A stretch of 64,000 bases of DNA from Actinotalea sp. JY-7876 (GTDB lineage Bacteria; Actinomycetota; Actinomycetes; Actinomycetales; Cellulomonadaceae), in assembly GCF_014042015.1 (NCBI RefSeq), contig NZ_CP059493.1, positions 2,666,001 to 2,730,000 of the forward strand, given 5' to 3'. The notes beneath the pieces are model-generated. The model was not told the DNA's origin. It was given only the letters and a program-made list of their open reading frames with translations, and did no database searches. Positions 9,734 through 17,501 of this stretch are shown here, piece after piece. A program made the position numbers and the translations under genes. Position 1 is the stretch's first letter. Every line of letters starts with the position of its first letter.

Positions 9734-10932
9734 CGCGTCACCCGCGGGTCGCCGGCCCCGGCGGGCTCCGGCGACGCGCCCGTGACGTCGTCGCCCGCGC
9801 CGTGGACCGTCGCGTCGCGTCCGCCGCCCGCGGCGGCGACCCGCGCGGCGTGCGTGGGTGCGTCCGGCACGTGCGCGGGACGGCCGACGGCGAGCTCCTT
9901 GCGCAGCACCGGGACGACCTCGCCGCCGAGGATCTCGAGCTGGTCGAGCACGGTGCCGAGCGGCAGCCCGGCGTGGTCGATCAGGAACAGCTGACGCTGG
10001 TAGTCCCCGACGTGGTCGCGCATCGCGGCGTAACGGTCGATGACCTCCTGCGGGCTGCCCACCGTGAGCGGCGTCTGCTCCGTGAAGTCCTCCATCGACG
10101 GGCCGTGGCCGTAGACCGGCGCATTGTCGAAGTACGGCCGGAACTCCCGCTTGGCGTCCTGGCTGTTCCGGCGCATGAAGACCTGGCCGCCGAGGCCGAC
10201 GATCGCCCGGTCGGCGGCGCCGTGGCCGTAGTGCTCGAACCGGCGGCGGTACAGCGCGACCATCTGCTGGGTGTGGGAGATCGGCCAGAAGATGTTGTTG
10301 TGGAAGAAGCCGTCGCCGTAGTACGCGGCCTGCTCGGCGATCTCCGGCGAGCGGATCGAGCCGTGCCAGACGAAGGGCGGGACGCCGTCGAGCGGGCGCG
10401 GGGTCGAGGTGAACGACTGCAGCGGCGTGCGGAACCGGCCCTGCCAGTCCACGACGTCCTCGCGCCACAGGCGGTGCAGGAGGGCGTAGTTCTCGACCGC
10501 GAGCGGGATGCCGTTGCGGATGTCCTGGCCGAACCAGGGGTAGACCGGCCCGGTGTTGCCGCGGCCCATCATCAGGTCCACGCGCCCGTCCGCCAGGTGC
10601 TGGAGCATCGCGTAGTCCTCGGCGATCTTCACCGGGTCGTTCGTGGTGATCAGGGTCGTCGCGGTCGAGAGCAGGAGCCGCTCCGTCCGCGCGGCGACGT
10701 ACGCGAGCGTCGTCGTCGGAGAGGACGAGAAGAACGGCGGGTTGTGGTGCTCCCCCAGCGCGAAGACGTCGAGCCCGACCTCCTCCGCCTTGGCCGCGAT
10801 GGCGAGGACGGCCTTGAGCCGCTCGCCCTCGCCCGGCGTGCGGCCCGTCGTCGGGTCCGTCGTGATGTCGCTGACCGAGAAGATGCCGAACTGCATCTGC
10901 GGCGCCGGACCGGTGGTGCGCTGCGCGGACAT
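9730..10932 (-). CDS. Luciferase-like FMN-dependent monooxygenase, CE1758 family
   Basis: Bacterial-luciferase-fold (TIM barrel) flavin monooxygenase of 400 residues. Family segments include M-Q-F-G-I-F-S-V-S-D near the N-terminus, G-L-D-V-F-A-L-G-E-H-H-N-P-P-F, and G-R-V-D-L-M-M-G-R-G-N-T. The C-terminal 45 residues are Gly/Ala-rich and probably disordered. It is translationally coupled to the reductase gene downstream, which should deliver FMNH2. The promoter lies in the 119-bp gap before the epimerase gene, where TTCAA repeats are found. Confidence 0.92.
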   Translation of the reverse strand: MSAQRTTGPAPQMQFGIFSVSDITTDPTTGRTPGEGERLKAVLAIAAKAEEVGLDVFALGEHHNPPFFSSSPTTTLAYVAARTERLLLSTATTLITTNDPVKIAEDYAMLQHLADGRVDLMMGRGNTGPVYPWFGQDIRNGIPLAVENYALLHRLWREDVVDWQGRFRTPLQSFTSTPRPLDGVPPFVWHGSIRSPEIAEQAAYYGDGFFHNNIFWPISHTQQMVALYRRRFEHYGHGAADRAIVGLGGQVFMRRNSQDAKREFRPYFDNAPVYGHGPSMEDFTEQTPLTVGSPQEVIDRYAAMRDHVGDYQRQLFLIDHAGLPLGTVLDQLEILGGEVVPVLRKELAVGRPAHVPDAPTHAARVAAAGGGRDATVHGAGDDVTGASPEPAGAGDPRVTR

Positions 10933-10949
10933 GGGGTGCTCCTGCCGTC

Positions 10950-10969
10950 GGTTAGTTCAATCTTCAACC
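10950..10969 (-). promoter_or_regulatory. Possible regulator site upstream of the monooxygenase gene
   Basis: A relatively AT-rich patch 18 bases before the start contains two direct TTCAA copies separated by two bases, flanked by GGTT and AACC. A regulator site is plausible, but I cannot assign a protein to it. Confidence 0.25.
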
Positions 10970-11051
10970 GCTACCGCCGGAACCACAACCTCGGCGCTGC
11001 TATTCCGCGCACCCGGTGCCGATGCACCTCTCGCGTCGGCGTGCCGGACCG

Positions 11052-12044
11052 TCAGGCGACGCGGAACTGATCGACCAGCCGGTCCAGGAGCGCGTCGACG
11101 CGCGTGTCGACCGTGCGGCGCGCCGGGTCGGCGTCGTACCACTCGACGATCTCGCGCGCGCCCTGCTCGAACGGGATCGTCGCCCGGTAGTCCGGCACCA
11201 CGGTCCGCACCTTGGTGTTGTCGAACACCATCGAGTGCGCCTTGTCGCCCAGCAGGCCGGCGCCCCACTCCGGGTCCTGCGCCGCGATCGCGTCGGAGGG
11301 GACGTGCACGATGCGCGCCGTCGTCCCGGCGGCCGCGGCGAGCGTGTGCGCGATCTGGTCCCAGGTCAGGACGTCGTCCGACGTCAGGTGGAACGCCTCC
11401 CCGACCGTGCGCGGGTGGGCCAGCAGCGGCACGAAGCCCTTGGCGAAGTCCGCGTGGTGCGTCAGCGTCCACAGCGACGTGCCGTCGCCGTGGACCACGA
11501 CCTCCTTGCCCTGCCGCATCCGCTCGATCACGGTCCAGCCGCCGTCCAGCGGGACGAGCGTCTTGTCGTAGGTGTGCGACGGGCGCACGATCGTCGCGGG
11601 GAACGCGTCGTCGCGGTACGCCCGCACGAGCAGGTCCTCGCACGCGATCTTGTTGCGCGAGTACTCCCAGTGCGGGTTGCGCAGCGGGGTGGACTCGAGC
11701 ACGGGAAGGCGCGCCGGGGGCGTCTGGTACGCCGACGCCGACGAGATGAAGACGTACTGCCCCGTGCGACCCGTGAAGAGCTCGATGTCGGTGCGGACGT
11801 GCTCGGGCGTGAACGCGACCCAGTCGACCACGGCATCGAACTCGAGGTCCCCGAGCGCCTCGCGCACCGTCTCGGGGCGGCGGATGTCGGCGCGCAGCGT
11901 CGTGACGCCGTCCGGCAGGGGCCGCGTCGTGCTCTCGCCGCGGTTGAGGACGTGCAGGTCGATCCCCCGCTCCACTGCCAGCCGCGTGCTGGCGGAGCTG
12001 ATGGTGCCGCTGCCGCCGATGAACAGGACCCTGGGTGCGCTCAT
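11052..12044 (-). CDS. NAD-dependent epimerase/dehydratase (extended SDR)
   Basis: Extended short-chain dehydrogenase of 330 residues. The nucleotide-binding motif is F-I-G-G-S-G-T-I-S-S (residues 8-17), and the catalytic pair is Y-S-R-N-K after the I-S-S-A-S-A-Y serine motif. The D-I-R-R-P segment binds the adenine. Similar proteins are annotated as NAD(P)-dependent nucleoside-diphosphate-sugar epimerases or oxidoreductases; the substrate is open. The ATG has no ribosome site but has a TACCGT box six bases upstream. It is divergent from the LysR-type domain gene, with 75 bases between them. Confidence 0.88.
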   Translation of the reverse strand: MSAPRVLFIGGSGTISSASTRLAVERGIDLHVLNRGESTTRPLPDGVTTLRADIRRPETVREALGDLEFDAVVDWVAFTPEHVRTDIELFTGRTGQYVFISSASAYQTPPARLPVLESTPLRNPHWEYSRNKIACEDLLVRAYRDDAFPATIVRPSHTYDKTLVPLDGGWTVIERMRQGKEVVVHGDGTSLWTLTHHADFAKGFVPLLAHPRTVGEAFHLTSDDVLTWDQIAHTLAAAAGTTARIVHVPSDAIAAQDPEWGAGLLGDKAHSMVFDNTKVRTVVPDYRATIPFEQGAREIVEWYDADPARRTVDTRVDALLDRLVDQFRVA

Positions 12045-12050
12045 GCACGC

Positions 12051-12056
12051 ACGGTA
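12051..12056 (-). promoter_or_regulatory. Leaderless-type -10 box (TACCGT) of the epimerase gene
   Basis: On the minus strand TACCGT ends six bases before the ATG, so the mRNA should begin at or next to the start codon. Confidence 0.45.
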
Positions 12057-12107
12057 GCCGGGCGGGCCGACGTCGGCCCCCGGCGCCGCGGCGGCGCGCC
12101 CGACCCG

Positions 12108-12113
12108 TAGCCT
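12108..12113 (+). promoter_or_regulatory. Leaderless-type -10 box (TAGCCT)
   Basis: TAGCCT ends six bases before the GTG of the LysR-type domain gene. It forms a divergent, back-to-back leaderless pair with the epimerase promoter. Confidence 0.5.
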
Positions 12114-12119
12114 GACCGG

Positions 12120-12977
12120 GTGCCTCCCGAGCCCTCGACCCCCTTCCGCGTGGCCGTCGCCCCCGGCGTCACGGTGAGCAAGTGGGGCCGGGTGTGGGCC
12201 GAGCGCCGCCCCGACGTCCCGCTCGAGGTCGTCCCGCTCGAGGCGGCACCGCCGGACGTCCTCGACGCCGCCGCCCAGGTGGCCCCGCTGCACGACGGCG
12301 CCGTCGACGCCGCGTTCGTGCGCCTGCCGGTGCCCCGGGACGGTCTCGAGGTCATCCCGCTGTGGAGCGAGGTCGCCGTCGTCGTCGTGCCGCGGGACCA
12401 CCCCGTGGCGCTGTTCGAGGAGGTGGCCGTCGCCGACCTGGTCGACGAGGACCTGCTGCAGGACCCGGCCTCCGTCCCCGGCTGGATCGACGCCGCCGGC
12501 GGGCGCGCGCCGACCGGACGCCCCGCACCGCCGTGGACAGGCACGGCCGACGCCGTGGAGCTGGTCGCCGCCGGCGTGGGCGTGCTGGTGGTGCCCATGT
12601 CGGTCGCCCGGCTGCACCACCGCCGCGACGTGACGCACCGGCCGGTCGTCGACCTCGAGCACACCCGCGTCGGCCTCGCGTGGCTGACGGAGCGGACCAC
12701 GCCGCTGGTCGAGGACTTCATCGGCATCGTCCGCGGTCGCACGGCGCGCAGCTCGCGCGGCGCGACGCCGCCCGCCGAGGGCGCCGAGACCGGGACGGGC
12801 CGGGGTGCCCAGGACGCGCGCGGCGCGGGCGGCCCGGCCGCCCGGCGGACGGGCGCCGGCAGGTCCGGCGCGGGCACCGCGAAGCCGGCGAAGGGCAGGG
12901 GCGGCGCGGCCGGGTCCGGTCGCGGCGGGCGCCCGCCGGGGGCGCGCGGCGGCACGGGGCGCGGGCGGTCCCGCTGA
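12120..12977 (+). CDS. LysR-type substrate-binding domain protein lacking an HTH, with a basic tail
   Basis: Residues 8 to about 205 match the periplasmic-binding-like effector domain of LysR regulators (F-R-V-A-V-A-P-G-V, then D-A-A-F-V-R-L-P, V-V-V-P-R-D-H-P, G-V-G-V-L-V-V-P). The N-terminal winged helix is missing, and no upstream reading frame could supply it. The last 75 residues are low complexity, rich in Ala, Gly, Arg and Lys (for example S-G-A-G-T-A-K-P-A-K-G-R-G-G). Stand-alone LysR ligand domains occur in actinobacteria with unknown roles. The basic tail could bind nucleic acid (inference). Confidence 0.82.
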   Translation: MPPEPSTPFRVAVAPGVTVSKWGRVWAERRPDVPLEVVPLEAAPPDVLDAAAQVAPLHDGAVDAAFVRLPVPRDGLEVIPLWSEVAVVVVPRDHPVALFEEVAVADLVDEDLLQDPASVPGWIDAAGGRAPTGRPAPPWTGTADAVELVAAGVGVLVVPMSVARLHHRRDVTHRPVVDLEHTRVGLAWLTERTTPLVEDFIGIVRGRTARSSRGATPPAEGAETGTGRGAQDARGAGGPAARRTGAGRSGAGTAKPAKGRGGAAGSGRGGRPPGARGGTGRGRSR

Positions 12978-13069
12978 CGGATGCCGGGGCCCTCGCCCAC
13001 TGGCAGGACGTCGCCCGCCGCGCGATGATGGCGGACGAGCAACGATGCTCCCGTACCCCGGGGGGAACC

Positions 13070-13306
13070 GTGGTCCAGGTACACACCGTCTACGAGGCCT
13101 ACACCTGGCGCAACATGGTGGACGGCCTGCAGCAGGGCACACCGTGGACGAGCCGCACGACGGCCGTCGCCGAGGGCCGCGCCATCGCGATCGAGCTGGC
13201 GTGCGAGCACTCCGTGCACGACGTCGACGGCAGCGTCCTCGAACGCCGCGACTACGGCGCGGCCGAGCCCGGCGTGTGGCCGGGGGCGATGCGCTACACG
13301 GCCTGA
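13070..13306 (+). CDS. DUF2188-like small protein
   Basis: A 78-residue protein. The segment T-A-V-A-E-G-R-A-I-A-I-E-L-A followed by the ending D-G-S-V-L-E-R-R-D-Y-G resembles the DUF2188 family, where a helix of A-x-x-x-G/A-R repeats precedes G-x-I-x-x-x-x-S/D-Y-G. The function is unknown. The GTG follows GGGGGGAA by two to three bases. The gene lies alone between the LysR-type domain gene and a convergent acidic small protein. Confidence 0.68.
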   Translation: MVQVHTVYEAYTWRNMVDGLQQGTPWTSRTTAVAEGRAIAIELACEHSVHDVDGSVLERRDYGAAEPGVWPGAMRYTA

Positions 13307-13325
13307 GGCGCGACGACCGGGGGCA

Positions 13326-13568
13326 CTAGACGACCGGGGACGCGTCCGGTGCCGTGCCGGCATCCGGCTCGGTGCGGGCGTCGCCCTGGCGCTCGCCCGG
13401 CGCGACCTCCTCGCGCCTGCTCGGGATCGCCGGGTCCTCGTTGCCGAGGTCGAAGCCCGAGGTCGGGCTGTCGGAGAACCCGTAGCCGTCGTTGACGGGG
13501 TCCTGGACCGGCGCGTCGGGGTCCTGACCGGGCTCGTCCGGGATGGGGGTGCTGACGTCCTCGCTCAT
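13326..13568 (-). CDS. Small acidic hypothetical protein
   Basis: An 80-residue Asp/Glu/Pro-rich protein with no hydrophobic segment and probably little fixed structure. The central D-G-Y-G-F-S-D-S-P-T-S-G-F-D-L-G-N-E-D-P-A-I-P stretch is the part most likely to be conserved. The ATG has AGAGGTG five bases upstream. No family is recognised. It is followed downstream on the same strand by nothing, and its stop is 19 bases from the stop of the convergent DUF2188-like gene. Confidence 0.6.
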   Translation of the reverse strand: MSEDVSTPIPDEPGQDPDAPVQDPVNDGYGFSDSPTSGFDLGNEDPAIPSRREEVAPGERQGDARTEPDAGTAPDASPVV

Positions 13569-13657
13569 GTCCACCTCTCGCCGGCTCGTCCTGCGTGCTG
13601 CTCCGACGCAATCACGCCCCGGGACGGCCCGCAATCCGGCGGCGGCCGGACGGGCGC

Positions 13658-15547
13658 CTACTCGCCGACCGACGGCACGGCCTCCGGCGCCGCCTCTGGC
13701 GCCGGCTCCACCGGGGGCGGCGGCGCGACGGGCGGCGGTGCGGCGGGTGGCGTCGCGACGGGCGGCGCTGCGGCGGGCGGCGGCGCGACGGGCGGCACGG
13801 GGGGTGCGACGACGGGCGGCGGCGCCGCCGGGGGCGCGACGGGCGACGGCGCGACGGGCGACGGAGCGGTCGCGTGCGGCGCCACGGCCCGCGGGACCGC
13901 CACCGGCGGGTGGATCGGGGTCAGCCCGCGCCGCGGCGCGACAGCGGGACGGTCGCGGTCGTCGTAGCCGGCGGACGTGCCGTACTCCCAGTGCCAGGGC
14001 TCCTGCGGCCCGCCGCCGCCCGGCTCCATGACGGGCGGGTGGTACCAGCCGAACGCCGCCGCGTGCTCCTTCATCCACAGGTAGGCGGGGGCGTCGAACT
14101 CCCCGAGGCCGCCCATGCCGGCCAGGTCGACGGCGACGCCACGGCCGTGGTTCGACCGGCCCGGAGGCGCCGCGAGCGCCCCGCGGAGCGCGCGGATCTC
14201 GGCCTGCCGCTCCGCCGAGCGGTAGGCGCTGGAGACCCCCAGGTCGCGCCCCGTGTCCGCGCGGTACGCCGCGTTGAGCCGATCGAGCGCCGCGGCGGCG
14301 TCGCACCGCAGCAGCGCCGTCGGGGCGAAGGCGGGAGCGCACAGCGCGCTCGCGGGGATCGCCCCGTTGGGCCACGAGTCGGCGACGGTCGCCGTCGGGG
14401 GGCCCTGCGGCACCCCCGTGAAGGCGGCGACCTGCGCGCTCGCGCGCTGCGTCGCCTCCTCGAGCGCGGTCAGCGCCCGGCCCTGCTCGGCGACGGCCGA
14501 GAGCTCGACGGCCCGCTCGGCGCGCATCGCGAGCGCGAAGAGCTCCGCGGCGGCCCGTTCGAGCTCGCCGGCCACCGCGACGTCGGACTGCGCCGTCAGC
14601 GCGACGACGTCGCCACCGGGCGCGTACGGCACGTCGCGCGGGTTCGCGCCCGAGGGCGCGGCGGCCGCGCGCTCGACCAGCGCCGCGAGCGCGGCCCGGG
14701 CGGCCGCGAGCTCGGCCGGGTCGACGGGTGCATCGGGCTCGGCCTCGGCGGCGCCCGCTCCACCGACGGCGCCGTCGGGCGCGGTGCTCTGATCAGGCGC
14801 GGTGCTCTGATCAGGCGCGGTGCTCTCCTCAGGCGCGGTGCTCTCGCCGGGAGCGGTGCCTTCGCCGGACTCCGTACCGCCGCCGGGCGCCGCGTCGTCC
14901 GTGCGCGCACCACCGTCGTCGAGGAAGTCCAGGGCGGCGACATCGAGCCCGGTGGCGTCGATGTGGGTCGGCCCGGACCCGCCGCCCGCCCCGGGCGTCG
15001 GCTCCGCGGTCGGGACCTGCGCGGCACCGGCTCGCCCGGCGCCCCGCTCCGGCGACCCGACCGCGCGAGCGGGCCGCGGGGTCAGGGCCTGCGGCAGGGC
15101 AGCGTCGTCGAGCCCGAGCTGCTGGGTCCACGCCAGCTCGGGCGGCGCGGGCGACTGCGTCCGGTCCGCGGTCGGCTCGACGGTCGGGGCGGCCCGTCCG
15201 GCGGCCGTCCGGACCACCTCGGACGCGCCGTCGGCGGCCTGCAGCGCGGCACGGGCGACGGCGAGCGTCTCCGCGCGCCAGGCGGTCGCCCATGCGGCCG
15301 ACTGTGCGGTGAGGCGCCGCTCGGCGGCCCGCGCCGCGGCCTCGCCCGGTGCACCCGCCACCGCGGCGTGCGCCGCCTGGACGCGCGCGAGGGCGTCGGG
15401 GTCGAGGGAGCCGGCGGCCGTGCCCGCTGCCATGCCGCCCGAGACGAGGAGGACCGTCGCGAGCGACGCAGCGGCGGTCCGACGCGGACTGCGCCGCGCC
15501 GTGCCGGTGCGCCCGCGCCGCATCGCGCGTGCCCTGCCTTCGCTCAT
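13658..15547 (-). CDS. Secreted M15 (VanY-type) D,D-carboxypeptidase-like protein
   Basis: Predicted exported protein of 629 residues. An Arg-rich N-terminus and hydrophobic stretch A-S-L-A-T-V-L-L-V-S-G-G-M-A-A-G form a signal peptide. A long Ala-rich coiled-coil-like region follows, with a Ser-Thr-Ala-Pro hexapeptide repeat. The M15 peptidase domain comes near residues 410-525: the S-S-A-Y-R-S segment, the zinc ligands in S-N-H-G-R-G-V-A-V-D-L-A, and E-P-W-H-W-E-Y. The last 80 or so residues are a Pro/Ala-rich tail. Expected role: trimming peptidoglycan stem peptides. A second ATG (15523) is possible. Confidence 0.85.
   Translation of the reverse strand: MSEGRARAMRRGRTGTARRSPRRTAAASLATVLLVSGGMAAGTAAGSLDPDALARVQAAHAAVAGAPGEAAARAAERRLTAQSAAWATAWRAETLAVARAALQAADGASEVVRTAAGRAAPTVEPTADRTQSPAPPELAWTQQLGLDDAALPQALTPRPARAVGSPERGAGRAGAAQVPTAEPTPGAGGGSGPTHIDATGLDVAALDFLDDGGARTDDAAPGGGTESGEGTAPGESTAPEESTAPDQSTAPDQSTAPDGAVGGAGAAEAEPDAPVDPAELAAARAALAALVERAAAAPSGANPRDVPYAPGGDVVALTAQSDVAVAGELERAAAELFALAMRAERAVELSAVAEQGRALTALEEATQRASAQVAAFTGVPQGPPTATVADSWPNGAIPASALCAPAFAPTALLRCDAAAALDRLNAAYRADTGRDLGVSSAYRSAERQAEIRALRGALAAPPGRSNHGRGVAVDLAGMGGLGEFDAPAYLWMKEHAAAFGWYHPPVMEPGGGGPQEPWHWEYGTSAGYDDRDRPAVAPRRGLTPIHPPVAVPRAVAPHATAPSPVAPSPVAPPAAPPPVVAPPVPPVAPPPAAAPPVATPPAAPPPVAPPPPVEPAPEAAPEAVPSVGE
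14781..14870 (-). repeat. Five tandem 18-bp repeats inside the M15 peptidase gene
   Basis: Five consecutive 18-bp units starting at 14781, 14799, 14817, 14835 and 14853. The first two are identical, the third has two changes, and the fourth and fifth drift further. They encode the hexapeptide Ser-Thr-Ala-Pro-(Asp/Glu/Gly)-x in the linker before the catalytic domain. Confidence 0.85.
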
Positions 15548-15764
15548 CCGACGTCCTAGGTCCCGGTCGGGGCGTCGGCGCGCGCTGCTGCGGTCGGCGC
15601 CCGGTCCGGGCGTTCGTGTCTGGACCCCCAGGCTCGCACATGACGGGCGAACCGGACAGGTCAGGCGCAAATCATCCTGAGGGCACCCGTCCCGAGCCGG
15701 CGGCCCGAGGCGTTGCCGTCCCCGCGGCACGGGCGCAGACTCGAGGAAAGCCTCGACGGAGCGG

Positions 15765-16556
15765 GTGGTCACCGTGCAGCTCACCTCCAGCACCCCCGAC
15801 GGCCTGCCGCTCCTGGCGGCCGGGCGGCACCGGCGCCCGAGCCAGGGCGCGTGCCTCATGGAGCTCGTCAGCGTCCTCGCCGGTGAGCGCTGGAGCGACG
15901 CGCCGCCGTGCACGTACCCGCTCCTGGCGCGCCTCGCGCGGCTGGTCAACGACGCGACGTCGGACGAGGCACGCCCGCGGCTCGCCCTCCTCGCGCCGTC
16001 GCTCGTCGGCCTGCGACCGCCGGGCATCGGGACGCAGCGCGAGCGACCGCGCCGGAGCCGCCGGCGCGGTCGCGCGCCGGATGACGCCGCGTGGGACCTC
16101 GAGCTGGCGCTCCTGGCGGCGACCATGGCACTGCCGCACGCGGCACCGTGGTACCAGCGGCCGCTCGCGGCGGCGCTGCTCACGTGCGAGCAGGTCGCCG
16201 GCCCGGGCGCCCTGCGCGCGGACGCCCGCGCCGCGCTCGACGCGGCCCCCGACGCCACGCGGTGGGCCACCGGCTTCGTCGCGGCCCTCTCGCCGCGGCG
16301 CGGACCCGACGCCGACGCCGTCGTCGAGCTCGCGGTGCGCTCGCTCGGCCCGGCGGGCGTGCCGCGGACCGATGCGCTCCTCGCCGACCTGCTCGGTGCG
16401 GCGGTCGCGCTCGCCGAGCGCCTCGCCGCAGGAGCACCCGGCCACCGCCCGCTGTCCCGCGCCGCGGGCGAGAGGCCCGGCCGCGCCGTCAGCGACGGCG
16501 GTGGTCCTCGATCGCCAGGCGCGGCCCCCGGCGCGGCACGCGCGCCGCGCCGCTGA
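15765..16556 (+). CDS. Conserved actinobacterial hypothetical protein
   Basis: A 263-residue protein whose first third holds a strongly patterned block: G-L-P-L-L, then G-R-H-R-R-P-S-Q-G-A-C-L-M-E-L, then L-A-G-E-R-W-S-D-x-P-P-C-T-Y-P-L-L-A-R-L-A-R-L-V-N-D. I recognise this as a conserved actinobacterial block of unknown function, with two Cys that could bind metal. The C-terminal 40 residues are Gly/Ala/Arg-rich. GTG 15765 follows GGAG by four bases; GTG 15774 is an alternative. The last 68 bases overlap the convergent glycosylase gene. Confidence 0.7.
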   Translation: MVTVQLTSSTPDGLPLLAAGRHRRPSQGACLMELVSVLAGERWSDAPPCTYPLLARLARLVNDATSDEARPRLALLAPSLVGLRPPGIGTQRERPRRSRRRGRAPDDAAWDLELALLAATMALPHAAPWYQRPLAAALLTCEQVAGPGALRADARAALDAAPDATRWATGFVAALSPRRGPDADAVVELAVRSLGPAGVPRTDALLADLLGAAVALAERLAAGAPGHRPLSRAAGERPGRAVSDGGGPRSPGAAPGAARAPRR

Positions 16557-17400
16557 GCAGGAGCAGCCGGACGGCCCGGTGGCGGTGCGGGCGGTAGGGC
16601 TCGAGGAGCGCCAGCATGCGGTCGTCGTCGACCTTCTCCCCCACGAGCGCCCAGCCGACCTGGCCCGCCAGGTGGTAGTCGCCCACGGACACCGCGTCCG
16701 CGTCGCCGAACGCGCGCTGCGCCGTCTCGGCGGCGGTCCAGACGCCGACGCCCGGCACGCACCGCAGCCGGGCGAGCGCCTCCTCCCGCGGTAGCCGCCC
16801 CGCCTCCTCGAGCCGGTGCGCGAGCCGCGCCGCGGCCACCACGGTCCGCGCGCGTCCCGGGTCGACGCCCGCGCGGTGGAAGTCCCACACGGGCACCGCG
16901 GCCCACGCCTGCGCCGACGGCGGCACCCGCATCCCCGCGGGCGCCGGTCCCGGGGCCGGCGTGCCGTGCGCCCGCAGCAGGTGGCGCCAGGCGTCGTGCG
17001 CGGTGCGCGTGATGACACGCTGCTCAAGGATCGCCGGGACGAGCGCCTCCAGGACCCGGCCCGTGCGACCGATGCGCAGCGACGGCGCCCGGCGGTGCGC
17101 CTCGCGGACCGGACCCGGCGGCGGGTCGAAGGTCGCGGCGTCGTCGTGCGCGCCCAGGACCGCCGGCGCCGTGGCCAGGGCCTCCCCCGCGCCCGGACCC
17201 CATGCGAGGACGTCGACGGCGCAGGGCCCGCACGGCGCCAGGCGCACGGTGGCCGGACCCGACGGCATGAGCGTCGCCCGCCACACCGCGCCGTCGGGCC
17301 CGAGCTGCCAGGCGGGGTCCCCGAGGCCGCGGCGCAGCGGCGCCAGGGTGCGCCGCACGTCGACCGGCCCGGGCAGGGTCACGGTCCGCTGCTGCTCCAC
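16489..17400 (-). CDS. AlkA-like DNA-3-methyladenine glycosylase (HhH-GPD superfamily)
   Basis: About 303 residues. The C-terminal half shows the HhH-GPD signature: helix-hairpin-helix L-R-C-V-P-G-V-G-V-W-T-A followed by D-A-V-S-V-G-D-Y-H-L, whose Asp is the usual catalytic residue. An E-A-L-V-P-A-I-L-E-Q-R-V-I-T segment precedes it, as in AlkA. Expected role: base-excision removal of alkylated purines. GTG 17400 was chosen because GACGAT lies six bases upstream (leaderless spacing); a GTG/ATG upstream up to 17448 would add 16 residues. It overlaps the convergent gene by 68 bases. Confidence 0.85.
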   Translation of the reverse strand: MEQQRTVTLPGPVDVRRTLAPLRRGLGDPAWQLGPDGAVWRATLMPSGPATVRLAPCGPCAVDVLAWGPGAGEALATAPAVLGAHDDAATFDPPPGPVREAHRRAPSLRIGRTGRVLEALVPAILEQRVITRTAHDAWRHLLRAHGTPAPGPAPAGMRVPPSAQAWAAVPVWDFHRAGVDPGRARTVVAAARLAHRLEEAGRLPREEALARLRCVPGVGVWTAAETAQRAFGDADAVSVGDYHLAGQVGWALVGEKVDDDRMLALLEPYRPHRHRAVRLLLLSGAARVPRRGPRLAIEDHRRR

Positions 17401-17501
17401 CGGCCCATCGTCACACGCGCCTGCGACAGCCCCGTCCCACGCCGCCACCGCCCGCGGCGGACACGTCGGCGGGCGCGCCGCGGATCCGGCACGGTGGGCA
17501 C

